Notes: generated from the letters alone by a model not told the origin. A stretch of 64,000 bases of DNA from Diorhabda sublineata (GCF_026230105.1 NC_079479.1:14333734-14397733), one strand, 5' to 3'; shown: positions 32,700 through 46,540, numbered from the stretch's first letter. Numbers and translations: made by a program.

Positions 32700-34900
32700 C
32701 CTTGAACTCATTACTTTTTAATGGAAAATTGAGACTGTATGAAGAAATACCAACAAGTAGCCTAAGAAAAAAGCATTTAATGAAAAAAATCTGGCAATAA
32801 GAATTTTCAAATAATGATAAGTCAGTTTAAAATACACCTCGTAGGAATTCATTAGAAAAAGGAACGGAAGAATTGGAGGAAGAAATCAAATATATAGAAT
32901 AGAGAGGAGCTTAATATTGACAAAAAAGCATTTCATCAGGAAATAAATGAGGAAGAGTGAAGTAAAGGTGAATAAAAAAATAGGAAGGGAGAAATAAAAA
33001 TGAGAACTTGGGATTGAGGATTGGTGGAAGAGGTAAGCAATTTCAAAAAGACTTCAAATGCATGTCACAACTAAAAAGACATTATACTCATAAATTAATG
33101 AAATACGTAAAAGCGCGTTAAAAAGCGGAGAGTTGGGAAATATTTTGTAGATAAGAGATCAGTCACAAATATGCGAACCATGAATACTTCCAAGTAAGTA
33201 GAACTATTTGAAAAAAGTCGAGGATTTCAAGGTCAAAGAGGTCCATAATCTGGGAGTGACCACTCTACCTAGCAAAGAAAAACGTGATAACAAGTAATGA
33301 TAAGAGAAAAATGATATACATTAAGAGGAACACACAATAGAAGATATATAGACGGAATCTAGATAAAGAAATATGTAGAACCACAAGAATATTTAACCCA
33401 AGACAACAAATTGGTGATCGAAAACCATGAAAGATGGAATTATAAAGAAAAAACAAAAATGGAAGTAATACTGAAGCACAAACTGATAAAAATACTACAA
33501 AAGGACAAAAGTGAAAAGATTGGTGCTGAAAAAAACAGAACTCATTGTGAGAGTTCGGAGAGAAAATCAATAACGCCTACAATGGAAATCGAAATTAACT
33601 ATTTGGTGACATTAAAAACACCAGTAGAACAAGTTATCATAATAAGAACTTATTAATCAACATAAAAAATGCAAAATAGATATAATAACGAACGAAGATG
33701 ATATTATTAAAAGATGAAGATGGTATTTTAGAAGGAAAAGAGATAAACGGGACAAAAAAACTGAATAACAACAAAAGATTAAATAAGTTCAAAAGAAATA
33801 CAACAGTCGTAACAAAAATTGAAACTAGGAAAGGTACCAGGAATAAGTAAAATAACCGAGTAATTAAATTGATAATGAACAAGGAAAAGCGCCAAAAGAT
33901 GGACAAGTGAAAGGAAAAACAAGAAACTGTGAGAATTGTAGAGAAATCACATTAATAAGCAAAGTCAGCAACATCTATACGATAATGATGAGAAACATAT
34001 TAAAAGACGATCTAGAAAAAACCATAGAAGACTCACAACAAGGATTTAGAACAACCAGAATCAACAGATACGAGAAGACAGAAAGAAGTCAATGAAAATG
34101 ACATATGGGAAATCTTTGCATACAGAGGTGTTGAAGAAAAACTAATAAACGGAGTAAAGCTCTATATAAAAAGACGGACAGCTATGTCAGAGGTGAAAAT
34201 AGCTTCGAAACAACAAAAGGGGTGAATCAAGGATGTATACCAAGCCTATTATTCTTCACCATTGTGTCAGTTTGAGAAATAAATGAGCAAAAACACAAAT
34301 TAAACAGTATAAGAAGTCAGGCAATGGGAAATGTTGTATGGTGACGATGTGGTAAAAATGGCAGAAGTTGCGAAAACCTTAAATTCAAATTTGAAAATAA
34401 ACAGTGACAGTCTAAAAAACTGAAGATGATCAACTGGAAGAAGAAAACATGAAAGATAAAATAAGATGAATCAAATATAGAGCAGGTCTAAAGCTTCAAA
34501 TATTTTGGCATGACACTAACACAAGATGGAAAATAGGAACAAGGATTAAACGAGATAAATGAAGCAGCTGGAAGATTATTCAATGCGATTGATACACAGT
34601 TTTTAGTCGAAAAGAAATTACCGTATCGAATGAAAAAACAAAAATATATGAAAGAGAGACGTGAGGATTTCTCTAGAAACAAAAAAGCAAATTACAAAGT
34701 AGGGGAATAAGATTTGTAGGGAATAAAATAAATACGACACAAAATCAAAGAAGGACAATTATGATGGTTTTTTGGTCATGATATCATGATATGATTAATA
34801 CAAGATTTTTAGTGCAGGAACTGACAAAGAAAGAGGAATGAGGCCTAGGAGAAGTTAAACAAAAGTGATCTAGATGAAATAGGATAATCTAGGAATAAGA
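32700..34900 (+). mobile_element. LINE relic: EN-RT linker and RT domain
   Basis: The longest RT relic in the first half. About 33,005-33,050 reads GIEDWWKR, the 'WW' motif of the EN-RT linker, also seen at 36,985-37,020. About 33,690-33,730 reads TNEDDII then KRWRWYF in a mixed frame, matching 'TN.EEI..RW..YF'. About 33,830-33,905 carries a weakened 'GPD.I..EL.K'. About 33,907-34,075 reads NCREITLISKVSNIYTIMMR, NILKDDLEKTIEDSQQGFRT, matching 'NYRGI.L.S...KI....L...L...I...Q.GFR'. About 34,120-34,245 reads YRGVEEKLINGVKLYIKR and an NQGCIPS ('RQGC.LSP'). YGDDV at about 34,337-34,351 is the catalytic box. About 34,490-34,520 has the FKYLG-equivalent (KLQIFWHDTNT in a shifted frame). Many stops. 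Target-primed reverse transcription is the family mechanism. Hydrophobic minus-strand frames here are antisense shadows. Confidence 0.78.
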
Positions 34901-35059
34901 TGATGGAAAATGAAACGGAAGACACAGCTCAAGATAGCAAAGAATAGAAACTGCTCTAATGATACCACTTCAGCATAACTTACACCTGTAAAAATACAGA
35001 GGCTTCTGGATTATTTGATAACATGAATTATAATTTGTTCATAGATTTCTAAGAAGCGA

Positions 35060-36228
35060 TTTGTCCAATAAACATTTGTTGTGGCAAGAATTGTTGCGCT
35101 GGTACAAGATTGTAGGGAGCAACGTGAAACTGTTGGTGTTGGTGCTAGTCTTTGGGGTGTGCAAAAGGTGTACCAGTGCTTTCTGGAGACTGGCCTGATC
35201 ACTAAAAGACCAGGGTCTGGGCGAAAAAGAGTTAACGAGATGACCGTTTTTTGGTGTCCACAAGTTTGCGGAATAAGACAGCTACTAAGCGAAATCAGTT
35301 GGGAGAAGTGAGAAATGTCAACGTTACTGAATGGACCGTTAGAAGAAGACTTCATGCTGCTGGACTGTCATGCAGAGGAATGGCTACAAGTCCCCCATTG
35401 CAACGCCATCATCGAACTGCAAGATTGACATTTCCCAGAGATCACGATCGTTGGAGTGATGATGACTGGAGCTGGGTCAGATGGACGGCGAAGAGTGTGA
35501 AGAAGACCTGGGGAAAGATATGCTGAAGTTTGCATTGACGAGCGTCTTCCATTTGGCGGTGGATAAGTTATGGTTTGGGCGGGAATCACTTCACAAGCTC
35601 GTACAGAGTTGGTATTCATAGAAAATAGCTCCCTAACCTCTCACAGATACATTACGGAGGTGCTAGAAGACTATGATGTGCCTTTCATGGTGACTACGGG
35701 GGAACATGTCATTTTTATGATTATGAGATAATGCGAGACCACATATAGCCAGAATTGTTAGGGAGTATCTGGATTAAGTAGAAATTAGGCGGTTTGACTG
35801 GCCAGCACGCAGCCCAGACATGAATCCCATAAAACATGTCGAGTTGGGACGACTCTACCACACGCCAGCACCAAGAACTGCCTAGGAGCTGAAGAGATTA
35901 CTCAGTAACTTAATTCAAAGTATGCCGCGTCAATCATCAATGCAAGAGGAGGGAATACACATCATTAGTGTCAAGTGTTTTTTATTTTGTTCGTTCCATG
36001 TCTTCCTAACAACAAAATGTTGAATTTCGCCAAAAATGTTAATTTGTTGCTTTTTCAGAATAAAGCATTGGATCCAAGAAAAAAATGCATTTCTCTTTGA
36101 TATAGATTATCACAATTAGCTTATAAAAGCAAATGCAATGAAGTACAGTTTGCAAATACTATATGAGAACGTAAAATTTCAAAGAATATGAAAATTTTAA
36201 GGCGACCTCAATTTTTTGCTCGCCAGTG
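35060..36228 (+). mobile_element. Tc1-like transposase pseudogene, near full length
   Basis: About 35,081-35,230 reads RIVALVQDCREQRETVGVGA, then GLITKRPGSGRKRV, the paired HTH domain and the GRPR-type linker. About 35,300-35,480 reads VNVTEWTVRRRLHAAGLSCR, QRHHRTARLTFPRDHDRWSD and DDWSWV, the core up to just before the first catalytic Asp ('W..V.F.DES'), which is mutated to WVRWTAKS. About 35,705-35,755 has 'HDNARPHIARIV' split by an insertion. About 35,790-35,850 reads RRFDWPARSPDMNPI in frame-shifted form, and about 35,845-35,960 reads RTAQELKRLLS-like and 'QSMPRRQSSMQEEG' frames to the C-terminus. The right end 'GCTCGCCAGTG' plus TA at 36,229-36,230 matches the 633-bp copy at 15,307. No left TIR is visible, so it is truncated on the left. 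Confidence 0.88.
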
Positions 36229-36230
36229 TA

Positions 36231-36880
36231 GCTCCAACCTCAGATCTGATATACCGGGATGAGATTTCCCTCGGAAGAATTCAGTTTCCTTAACACATCA
36301 AAGTGTTGACAAAAAACACTTGCGTTCAAGTAAATAAAGCGACTGATTATTTTAAGGAAACTGTCTCATAAATTGCATGAAATTAAATATTCAGTTTGGT
36401 TTCGACTACGAACAGTAGCGGTTCGTAATGTTGGATTTGATACATGTTATAATTAATTCAATTTGATTCTTAGATTTAGAAATTTAGAACGAAATTTCAA
36501 TTTTAGTTTTGTTATTATTGACTATTTATATCCATTGGCGTAGATTACTTGCAATTTGAAGCCTCACTCTCCCAGCTACAGACTCTTCCCCATGAACAAT
36601 TTATACTAAATTAGATACTACCAGCTTTTCAACGGAAGAAGTTGAAATTGAAGAGAAAAGGTGGAAAAGTCTACAAAATCTTATAAATTCAATCAATCAA
36701 AACTAAATAAGCTATCCTCGGTCGAGATTCTCCCAGACAGGAGCGTAATTGATTAGTACGTACAGCTCATCTTTGTGTACTGGACAATGAGCATCTTGCG
36801 TGAAACTCATCGTATTTTACAGTATATTAGTAGTTAACCTGAGAATTTCTTTCGACTCTGATGAGACTGTTACCATGTAT
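36231..36880. other. gene-free stretch
   Basis: No motif found. About 36,540-36,610 is slightly GC-richer. Nothing supportable. Confidence 0.35.
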
Positions 36881-36884
36881 CTTC

Positions 36885-37330
36885 GAACAAGAAGCTTGAG
36901 AAAATGAGGATGAAATAACAGAAAAAGGAGAAATTGGAAATATTCCTAGAATATATGAAATAGCTCAATAATAACAAAAAAGCATTTCATGAGGAAAAAA
37001 TGAGAATTGAGAAGTGGTGGGAGAGGTATGTCAGTTGAAAAACACCTCGAATGCCTAATTCACGAAAAAAAGAACCAAAGGAAATGAGGAAGAAATCACA
37101 GGGAAAGGGTGAGAATTAATTAGAAATATATGTCAAGAAGAAAACATACTAGAGGAATGAAAAATACGAGAAACCTATATCATACAGAAAGATATGAACA
37201 AAAGTTCCATAACTATAGAGGAATTAGATTTTGGAATAAAAACGAAGAAAAATATGGTAAAAAAATTGTAAAAAAATCAAGGATATCGAGGTCAGAAGTT
37301 TCTCCTTTACTTTCGCAATTTGATGTATGA
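36885..37330 (+). mobile_element. LINE EN-RT linker fragment, related to 32.7 kb LINE
   Basis: About 36,960-37,050 shares 'AACAAAAAAGCATTTCAT' and the GAGAATTGAGAAGTGGTGGG-type block with 32,930-33,060. It reads KKAFHEEKMRIEKWWERYVS, matching the linker 'WW..EV' region of a LINE ORF2. About 37,130-37,330 is an open basic frame including FHNYRGIRFWNKN, weakly like the RT 'NYRGI.LLN' motif. Deleted between the two. Confidence 0.55.
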
Positions 37331-37479
37331 CATGCCGGTCAATTCCAACCACTTGTTGTCTCCAGGTCATCATAGACTTTTGAAGAAACCATTAAGTGCG
37401 AGAACTGGGAAAGACATTACAATATCCAGTATCCAAATATGTGAAACAAGTGAAAAGTATACTTGTTTGACGAGGTGGA

Positions 37480-37735
37480 GGGAGAAATTGCGAAAAAGCA
37501 TTTGAATTTGCATTATATTACGCCACTCCTCACATCTTGATGATGTTTATCGCTAATAATAACGAAATGCACTTCGAATTGATTGACCACTCATCGTATT
37601 TACTAGAATTGGCCATCAGCGATTTTTTCCCGCTTTCTAACTTTGATATTTTACTTGCGGGAGATAAATTCTCATCAATCGAGTATATAGAGCATGTCGT
37701 TGCCTATCATTTTAGTTTGTTGCACTATGAATTGA
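37480..37735 (+). mobile_element. mariner C-terminal fragment (copy G)
   Basis: About 37,537-37,720 is open and reads MMFIANNNEMHFELIDHSSY, LLELAISDFFPLSN, LLAGDKFSSIEYIEHVVAYH. It matches the mariner block '(I)E.(M/L)(D)HPPYSPDLAPSDFFLFP.(L)K..L.G..F.S.EE...A(V)..(Y/H)F', with the third catalytic Asp retained in AISDFF. The upstream 37,487-37,520 'HYITPLL' region is the degraded HHDNASSHTS motif. It is a different subfamily from copies B-E and H (FELIDHS rather than FELLPHA). Confidence 0.72.
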
Positions 37736-38120
37736 TCTCAATAAATCTATTTATATCACATCAACTCTTATTATATCGTGCAAAAAATATCGCATGACAA
37801 TTTACCCATATTCGAGGACGTAGGTTATTTAAGGGTAGTCGTCGGTTAATTTAGCGCCTTAGCGTCCACTTTTACTTCCGGAGCAATGAGTTGTCCAGAT
37901 AGACCGATGCCTAGTGTCAACTAGATGAATTGATGTGTTTATGCCCCAATTAGGTCCAACACGCACACACACAAACGCCGTTATACCGACATTAATAAGT
38001 TAATGTCGTTTTTCTATATAGATATCACGACTCTTTTAATGGCGTGTCCTAGATAATAGATTGAGAATATTACATCTAATATATTGAATTTTTATATATT
38101 TCCTTCTCATTCACAATCAA
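37736..38120. other. gene-free stretch before the microsatellite
   Basis: No motif recognised; short '(CA)n'-like 'ACACGCACACACACA' at about 37,960-37,975. Confidence 0.4.
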
Positions 38121-38124
38121 TTTT

Positions 38125-39470
<1,346 letters not shown>

Positions 39471-39479
39471 TGTTTTTGA

Positions 39480-41310
39480 ATGAATAGATATTTTGGACAT
39501 TCTGGATTTCCGCTATTTGGAACAGTACAAGCGTCACTGGGAACATCGTATAAGAAACTAATTACAGCAACGTTTGGAACTAAAAATCCAAACTCAGAAT
39601 CCATCTGGGACACGTGAAATTTGGCATTATAGATCGGTCAAATGAAGGATATCCTTTTTATATTTCCTTGGAATGACGTTTCCTTCAATTCGAATGATCC
39701 TTGAATGTGGGCAAACAAAATTTTTTGTAGTAATGTTGGCAGGTATGGAAGTCCTTATTCCTCATTCCTTCAAAGGGTTTATAGACAACAATCCATGGTT
39801 TTTAAGTCAAGCTACATTAGAGCAGTCAACAATGACAATTCCTCTTATCGCAAATAGCGTTCAAATTCTAATGCCGAAAATCGTACAAACTTTATTGTCT
39901 CGAGAAGTACCTTCAAGCAGACCATAGATACTTGCAAGGAACGATGTGATAAGAAAGTGAAAACCAAACGTATCAATTGCCCAAATGGATCGAGGTCTTT
40001 CTAGTCTTCAACAAAAGCAGTTAACAAAGGCTTTTAAAGTCAAAAATTTCACCATTGACTCAATAAAATGGGTCACGTTTCCTTCAAATTCAATTCCTGA
40101 TCAGCGGGAAAAACCACCAACCAGCCTGTCTGGAATTGCAAACTCTTTTCCTTATCATATAAAAGACGTCTGTTCCTTGCAGGTTGGAAACTTGCTCAGG
40201 TGCAACCGATACTAAAAAAAGACAATTCCTATCAACTATCGTCTATTTGTTCCGGTTCCAGCCACTTCCAAAGTCATGGAAAAACTCGTTAACAAGCTAA
40301 TCTTGAGATACCAATAGCGATCATCAATATGGTTAAGTAAATAGAAATATGATGAATCGCACTGGGTATATCGAAGGCTTTTGACAGGATTTCGCATATC
40401 AACGCTTTCAATAAATTAAGATCGTACGGTTTGTCGTCCTCACTCATCGACTGGCTTAGTAGTTTTCTCAAAGATCGATCCATCCAACTCGCTAGCGATG
40501 AATACACCTCAGAAATGTTTGAGGTCAACACTGGTGCTTCCCAGGAATTCATCCACTAATCACATTCCCTTGTACATTAAAAATCTTCTTGACCAAACTG
40601 CAGATCTATAAATTCGACGACAATAGCACCCTTAACACCCAAATCTGTAAACAGCAACAGATCACCACAATCAGTACAGTTCTTGAAAGCATTATGGAGT
40701 GAATTGGAAGCAATCTAATTGAGTTAAATACTGTCTGTACATAAAATATCATCGACACCATAAATTCACTTGTTGCGTGTTGAGATTTGGAGGAATTTTA
40801 CTCTGGCATAGTCACGTGGCCGAATTAACTAAAGTAGCTTGACAAAAATTTGGCGCCCTCTGTAATTATTAAAAGCTATACACTCCGCAAAAGCTTTTAA
40901 TCCTCTACACGGACCAGATTTGTCCATCTTTGGAGTAATGATTGCTAATTTGGAGGATTGCTCCTGAGGATGATCAACTCAATACAAAAGGGAGCAATTT
41001 GATTTATTGGAAACACAAAGTTGACCAGAATCCTAGAAATAGAGGACAATTTGATAACCTGAGTCTGTTTTAACCATATCACCTGTTTAGAGCTGTCCAA
41101 CATAATCCCACCTAGAGCAGTTTCTACAAAACTTACTTGACAGGCAGACGTGGATTATGAACACGCCTGCTCAAATGTAATAGGGCTTACTCTCTTGTGC
41201 TTGCTTTTAACATGAAAAAAAGTGATTTTGGATTCCATCTTTCATGATTACGACCCAAATTCGTACAATAATTCATTGGAAAATTAATGATAATGATGAT
41301 TCAAATCAAT
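39480..41310 (+). mobile_element. LINE relic (Jockey/CR1-like) from end of endonuclease to 3' end
   Basis: The best-covered LINE. About 39,520-39,560 reads VQASLGTSYKKLI, the endonuclease end 'APLGTSDHCL'. About 39,605-39,640 reads IWHYRSVK, the post-EN 'RVWHYKSADW'. About 39,735-39,810 reads MLAGMEVLIPHSFKG, NNPWF, matching 'GMEIFIPSS...KPWF'. About 40,180-40,320 reads GWKLAQVQPILKKD in one frame, then VPVPATSKVMEKLVNKLILR. About 40,367-40,545 reads SKAFDRISHINAFNKLRSYG, SLIDWLSSFLKDRSIQLASD, EMFEVNTGASQEF, covering the first catalytic Asp and the GVPQG motif mutated to GASQE. The FADD box is degraded. About 40,800-40,940 reads WHSHVAELTKVA, QKFGAL, LYTPQKLLILYTDQICPSLE. About 41,015-41,200 carries RLIGNTKLTRI and SNIIPPRAVSTKLT, the C-terminal domain. 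Ends near a TGATAATGATGATT tail. Dead, many stops. Confidence 0.87.
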
Positions 41311-42420
41311 AACATTGCATCTTCATAATTTGTATACTAATTGTTCCAATGATATGCTGAGATACATGATTTTCTAATTTTTATCAATATCTGTTAGAAA
41401 TTTACTCTATTAGAATCCCAAGGCTGTGGGATAAAGCGTAATTGTCAATAATAGAATCGGGCCAATGGACATCGTAAAGACAACACCAATTTCCACAAAA
41501 CAATAACAGTCAACAATTTAGTTTATTGATCTAACATTCCACTAATGCAGTAACTGATGACAACACATTTTCTCAGAATTTCGAGTGGTCGCCAAATTCA
41601 ATAAAAAAAGTTATTCCGAAAACCGATAATCATTTACAGTAAGTTATTGATATTACCTAGATGCATTTAGATATTTTTAGAAATTCTTTTAAGCGTCATT
41701 GCTGGTTTTTTGATATTTAAATTTATAACTGTGTCGTACGGAACTTTATTTTTATAGGGAAAAACGACAAACAGAGCTTTTCGAAGAAATAAATTTCTTT
41801 TTGTCACTAAATGATGTTACGAAGTAATAATTTCACCAATGATTTACCATGATAATATCCCGAAAACGAAGAACCCGTAAAGTCAGTTTATCGAGTTTTA
41901 CTGATGAAAAAGTTTGGGTAGAAACGTGATTTATTTTTAAAAGACGAATTTGTCTGAAACTATATTCAAGAATTAAAACATTGATGTAAAAGAACAATTG
42001 AAAATCAGATATGGTGTTCAATAGTATTTCAGTGTACCATGATTCTGTCCGTCAAAATTTTCCTCATTTGCACAAAATTTATAGAATTGAAGTCTTTTGT
42101 TGCCCCCGAAAAAAACCTCCCCGATCAATCCATATATTAGGAATTCTTCCTCTCAAACTTAATGCACAGAATTAGGGAGTGAGTACATTATGTGAAAATA
42201 ATGCTGTGACATAGTAAAAATTTCCTCATCAAATCTCTCGTTTCTTACTTATAATCATTTGAAGTTGAGAAATCAGGATTTATATTTGAATATATTTTCT
42301 AAATTATCCATTCAAATATTATGGACAATAAAAACTTCAATAAAAAATGATTGACTTTGTTTGAATACATCCTGTAAGTATTTTCAATAAATTATCACAA
42401 TTTATGATTTTTTTCAGAAT
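41311..42420. other. gene-free stretch
   Basis: A/T-rich, no motif on either strand. Confidence 0.35.
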
Positions 42421-42424
42421 GTTT

Positions 42425-42660
42425 CTTTATAGCGAACGGTTTTCTTGACATGTACACCGATCTGAAAATCTAAAAATCTCCTAAACCATAGATTTTATCG
42501 ATTTGAACCAAGAATCTGTTCCGATTGAGAAATTCATTTTTGCAATCTTCAGATAGTACAGGTTATCCCTGTTAAAGTTAAGGATTGTTAACCATGAGTC
42601 GCCCCTGGCCTTTAGATAGTAGTGTAGAATTATTTATTCAGTCACAAACTACATGGACAT
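42425..42660 (-). repeat. dispersed repeat family X, reverse copy
   Basis: The reverse complement matches 48,800-49,020: 'GCCAGGGGCGACTCATGG' versus 'GCCAGGCGCGGCTCATAC', then 'GTTAAC', 'ACCTGTAC', 'GGTTTAGGAGA', 'TTTTTAGAT' and 'AAACCGTTCGC'. It also shares 'ATTCTACACTACTATCT' with 30,975-30,991. Confidence 0.75.
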
Positions 42661-44555
42661 ACCTAATCATTGAAAATTCATAACGTCACTATGGAACAGA
42701 TATGTTTACCTTCCTTTCAGATGTTTCATTTGCTGATGCATTCACTGAAGGAATTGATGCTGCAATGGTAATATGTTCGGGGCTCTTCTGCGATTGCTTC
42801 CAGTACCGAACAATAAAGAAGTTACGTACATACCTTCGTCAACAATAGAATATTATTTTGAGATAGTAGCCAATATGACTTATAAACACTGTCACCAATT
42901 CCGTATTAAAACTAAATAACTCGAAGTAATTTTAAAGTACATTAGGCAGCACTGAATCAACACCAAATAATTTACTGTTCTGTTGATGATCTATGTGCTG
43001 TTTCTTAAGAAGTGCAAGCTGCAGTTGGAAATAGTTCTTTATTCGCCATATGACTAAGAGTTTCATCAATTGGACATTTTTGTTATTATGGTTGTCTTCG
43101 AGGTAAACTCGGCAATGTTTTTGCTATTCAACTATATGGAATTGTCGATTTTGAGTGTTTTTGACTTAACTATTTTAATCCCAAGATTATGGAAACACTC
43201 ATAATGTTAATCTTCAAAGATTTCTTAATTTTTCAGGTTTTAGGCTTAAAATGGCAGACGTAGGGATATAAGACCCAATGGCGGCTTATGATGGGAAATA
43301 TGGTCCCACTGGGGTTGACTGTCACTACAGTAAAAATTACAATTTCTTACCAACAATGAAAACTTTAATTAAGTATAGAATGGAGTGCACAATGTAATGT
43401 TGCACACTGTGCACAAAGTCTTCGTTCTCGTTACTTTTTTGTGTGAAATTAACTCTTTGGCAAAGAAACCATGAAGTCAAAAAGTGAAATTTTTGGTTTT
43501 TGCTTCATTTCCACAAAAACTATCTACGCATTCACAATTACAGTGATCAAAAGTCGATAAAAAATTTTCCTTCATCATTTGGTGGGTTTATATCATACAA
43601 CATCGCCTTCTAGTTTGAGTTATTGTAAACAAAGTTATGGAACTACTATTTTTCACTTTCAGTGCTACATTACTGAGTGGTTTTCAATTGTGAATCGCAC
43701 AATATATTATAGTTGTCCCTTACCTATATCCTCCACACTATAATCCAGCAATTATGCGTTCCGTGACCAATTTTGTCACAATTGCGTTAGTTGGTGACCA
43801 GTGAGAGTGATATAGATCCCCACCACATGTCAACCGCTCTTGGAAGCTTTGTATTATTTATAACCACGTGTTTTTGAGTCGATTTACGTTTACCCTCACG
43901 AAAATTTTCCAGCTCTTTGATACGTAAAACTCTATTTGAACATTTCTTAATTTACTCGATAAAAAAATAGAAAAATCTCTCTCAGGTATAGAATTCTAAA
44001 TTATCAGTATCGTTAAATTTTCAATAGTTCTGAAGATAACATCATTCACTTTTGTCGAGGACGAAAAGTAGTCCAAGATCAACCAAGGGAGAAAAATGAA
44101 GCAGCTTCTTTAGAGCTACATCTATATCAAATTGGGTTTGTTAACTGTCACTGTAAATGCAAATTAAAACAAATACCTTGTTGTTCAATGATCGTCTATC
44201 AAAAAATTTGAACAACGAAGTTATACACACAGTTTTGATTATAAGTTCCTTGTTTACACAGGTCAAGAAATTTTTTGAAATTTTTTTCTATTTTAATAGC
44301 TGATCTTTATAGATTTTCATGTGCTGAATCCAAATCTAGTTTTTTGTATCACCCATAGTTTCCAAGCAATATGTATTATATTATAATCTAATACCCCTGT
44401 ACGGTATATAAGGAAATCAATGAAACACTATTTTAGATCATAAAAATGGTTCGTATTCACAGTATAGTAATATAGTGTGATAATACAGGGTTTACTTCTC
44501 AACTGGAATTTGTCTATATTTTCTTTACCTTTTTTCTTAAATTTTTTTTCTGAAA
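42661..44555. other. gene-free stretch
   Basis: No motif recognised on either strand. About 44,481-44,495 has 'AATACAGGGTTTAC', another end-like string of the CCCTGTATA type. Confidence 0.35.
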
Positions 44556-44559
44556 CTTC

Positions 44560-46060
44560 TTGTGTAACTTTTTCTTCTCGATGATTCGCTTGCTAAACTT
44601 CTCGGTGAAATGACCAACATTAATCCCCCATCATGTTGCTGTTCCAGCTGCCCTGGTCATGTTTTTCCATCACTTTAACATCCTAGTGAAAACGCTCACC
44701 TTGCTCGTCACTAAAATTTCCTAAATTATCCGGAAAATAATCTAAGTGGCTGTTCACAAAGTGAACTTTCAAGCTCATCAAACATCTTAACTCTTCAAAC
44801 TTTTTTAGCATGTTGGCAACAATATTCTGGGTTTTTTTCATTTCCCAAGAGCTTGGTGACAACTTGCTTGAAGGATACCCATGCTTCTTTTTCATTTGAG
44901 GTCATTGGGGATTCGAAGTTAACGTCAAACATCATATTTCTAATATCAGGTCCGGCAATGACTCTTTCTCTCAATTAAGCTTCTGAAAGGTGTGGAAATT
45001 TCTGACAGAGATATTTGAAACAAGGCCTGTCTTTAGGCAAAGCCTTCACAAATTGTTTCATGAGGCCCAACTTAATATGTAGTGGTGGTAGGAGCACGTT
45101 TTTTGGGTCTACAAGATTTTTTCGTAGAATATTCTTGTCGCCAGGCTTTAAAGACTCTAGCAGGCCAGTTATTTTCGCACCAATATTGATTCCTAGCTCT
45201 ACTGTCCCAGTCACACAGGAAACATGAAAATTTGGTAAAACAACCTTGCTGACCATATGTACAGAATGACCGACAGATACAGAAACATACACATTAGCGT
45301 TGTGTAATAAAACAGTCTTCAAACTATTTTTGGATGAATCGATAAACAGTCTCCAGTCTTCTTTTTTATACTCGATTCCAAACTCACTCATTAGACTAGG
45401 AATGTCTGAGCGGTACACCAAATCACCCTCTTGTTCAAAATACTTTGAAAATTGCTAAATTTAAAAATTTAAAATTCAAAATTTAACCTAGAGCCCAGCA
45501 GTTCACCTTTTTCTTTCGTTAAGCCCAGATCCGTAACTAAGTCGTTAAGCTCGACATGAGTCAACAATTTAGGCTCTACATTTTCTGTAACACATTGAAA
45601 TTCTTCATCGTATTCATCTCACTCCGACTGTACATCAGAAAATTATTCTGTTACAATAGAATTTAAGTCGTCTGGTAGTTCAGGGACCGGCAAATCTACA
45701 CCGTGCCCTACTGGTCAGATAGCGGACGGAAGGTTAGGATAGCTTATTACCTTCTTGTTTTTAGAGTTATGACCAGTAATATCAACACTGCAAAAGTAAC
45801 AGTCATCGGAATGATTTCTTGGTTCCCTCCATATCAAAGAAACAGCAAATTTGAAGTGTTTTTTCTCTTTTTTTTTTGACCATTTTCTCTCCAAGTTTAG
45901 TTCCAAAGTATGCTTGATAAACCTTTTTTACAAAGTCTGTAATGTTTCTTTGGTGTTTTTCAATAACAAACTAACCATAAATATAGCAAAAACTGTCAGC
46001 TGTTTAGCATGTGTTTCAGTAGTACTACCAACATTATCTTCGTTCATTATATAGGTTTGA
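44560..46060 (-). pseudogene. repeat-associated protein, WDSR-type family, unassigned
   Basis: Multi-block relic of one long protein, read from 46,060 down. The N-terminal block at about 45,715-45,906 includes FKFAVSLIWREPRNHSDDCY and FCSVDITGHNSKNKKVISYP, with a C-x2-C-like pair that suggests metal binding. A middle block near 45,500-45,600 reads ELNDLVTDLGLTKEKGELLG. The 45,260-45,421 block reads MVYRSDIPSLMSEFGIEYKK, DWRLFIDSSKNSLKTVLLHN, GHSVHM. After an internal deletion with frameshift, about 45,183-45,233 gives FSCFLCDWDSRARNQYW; then PGDKNILRKNLVDPKNVLLP, PLHIKLGLMKQFVKALPKD, YLCQKFPHLSEA to 44,975. About 44,683-44,860 reads MSLKVHFVNSHLDYFPDNLG and DEQGERFH. I recognise this block order from multicopy uncharacterised proteins of arthropod genomes and infer a transposon origin (LHIKLG...H..H..E resembles a degenerate DDE fold), but I cannot name the superfamily. 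Dead: stops, at least one frameshift and the deletion at HSVHM. Confidence 0.7.
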
Positions 46061-46535
46061 AGTCGGTCTTGGTTCATTGGATCTATTTTTGAAATTTTAT
46101 TTTAACTAGAAGAAAGCTGTTAAATTCTAAAAATGTTGCTTTTAAGCTTTTAAGCTTTTAAGACCTATGAATCCAACTTTGGAAGCTTCTTTCCACGAAC
46201 TCCAATTAAGTTTCAAAAATATTGATCAATATGGAATATTTTTTTAGTTTGAAAATTAGATATAAAGGACGACGGAGGGAAAAACGATCAAAGTCCAATT
46301 CATGCCAAATTCAGGTTACAACGGGAACCGTTTGAAGATTACAAGTAATTTTCAACTGTACTATCATAGTGACTGAGTTATTGCAGTCAAAAGATTGGAA
46401 CTAACGGGAAAGAAAGATCATGGTCTACGAGCTGACGGGCAAAAGTTTTTTCTCGTTTCAGTGTTGTAGAACAGATCTGAACCTAACCTCTTTTGATATT
46501 TGAATTACAACATTTTGAGTCATTCTAGAAAAACA
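46061..46535. promoter_or_regulatory. spacer between two divergent coding relics
   Basis: About 475 bp separates the minus-strand WDSR-type relic from the plus-strand relic at 46,541, so any promoters for the pair would be here. It holds a triple 'TTTTAAGC' run ('GCTTTTAAGCTTTTAAGCTTTT') near 46,138-46,160. No TATA-plus-initiator can be asserted, and I see no terminal inverted repeat. Regulatory role is positional inference only. Confidence 0.2.
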
Positions 46536-46540
46536 GCCAA

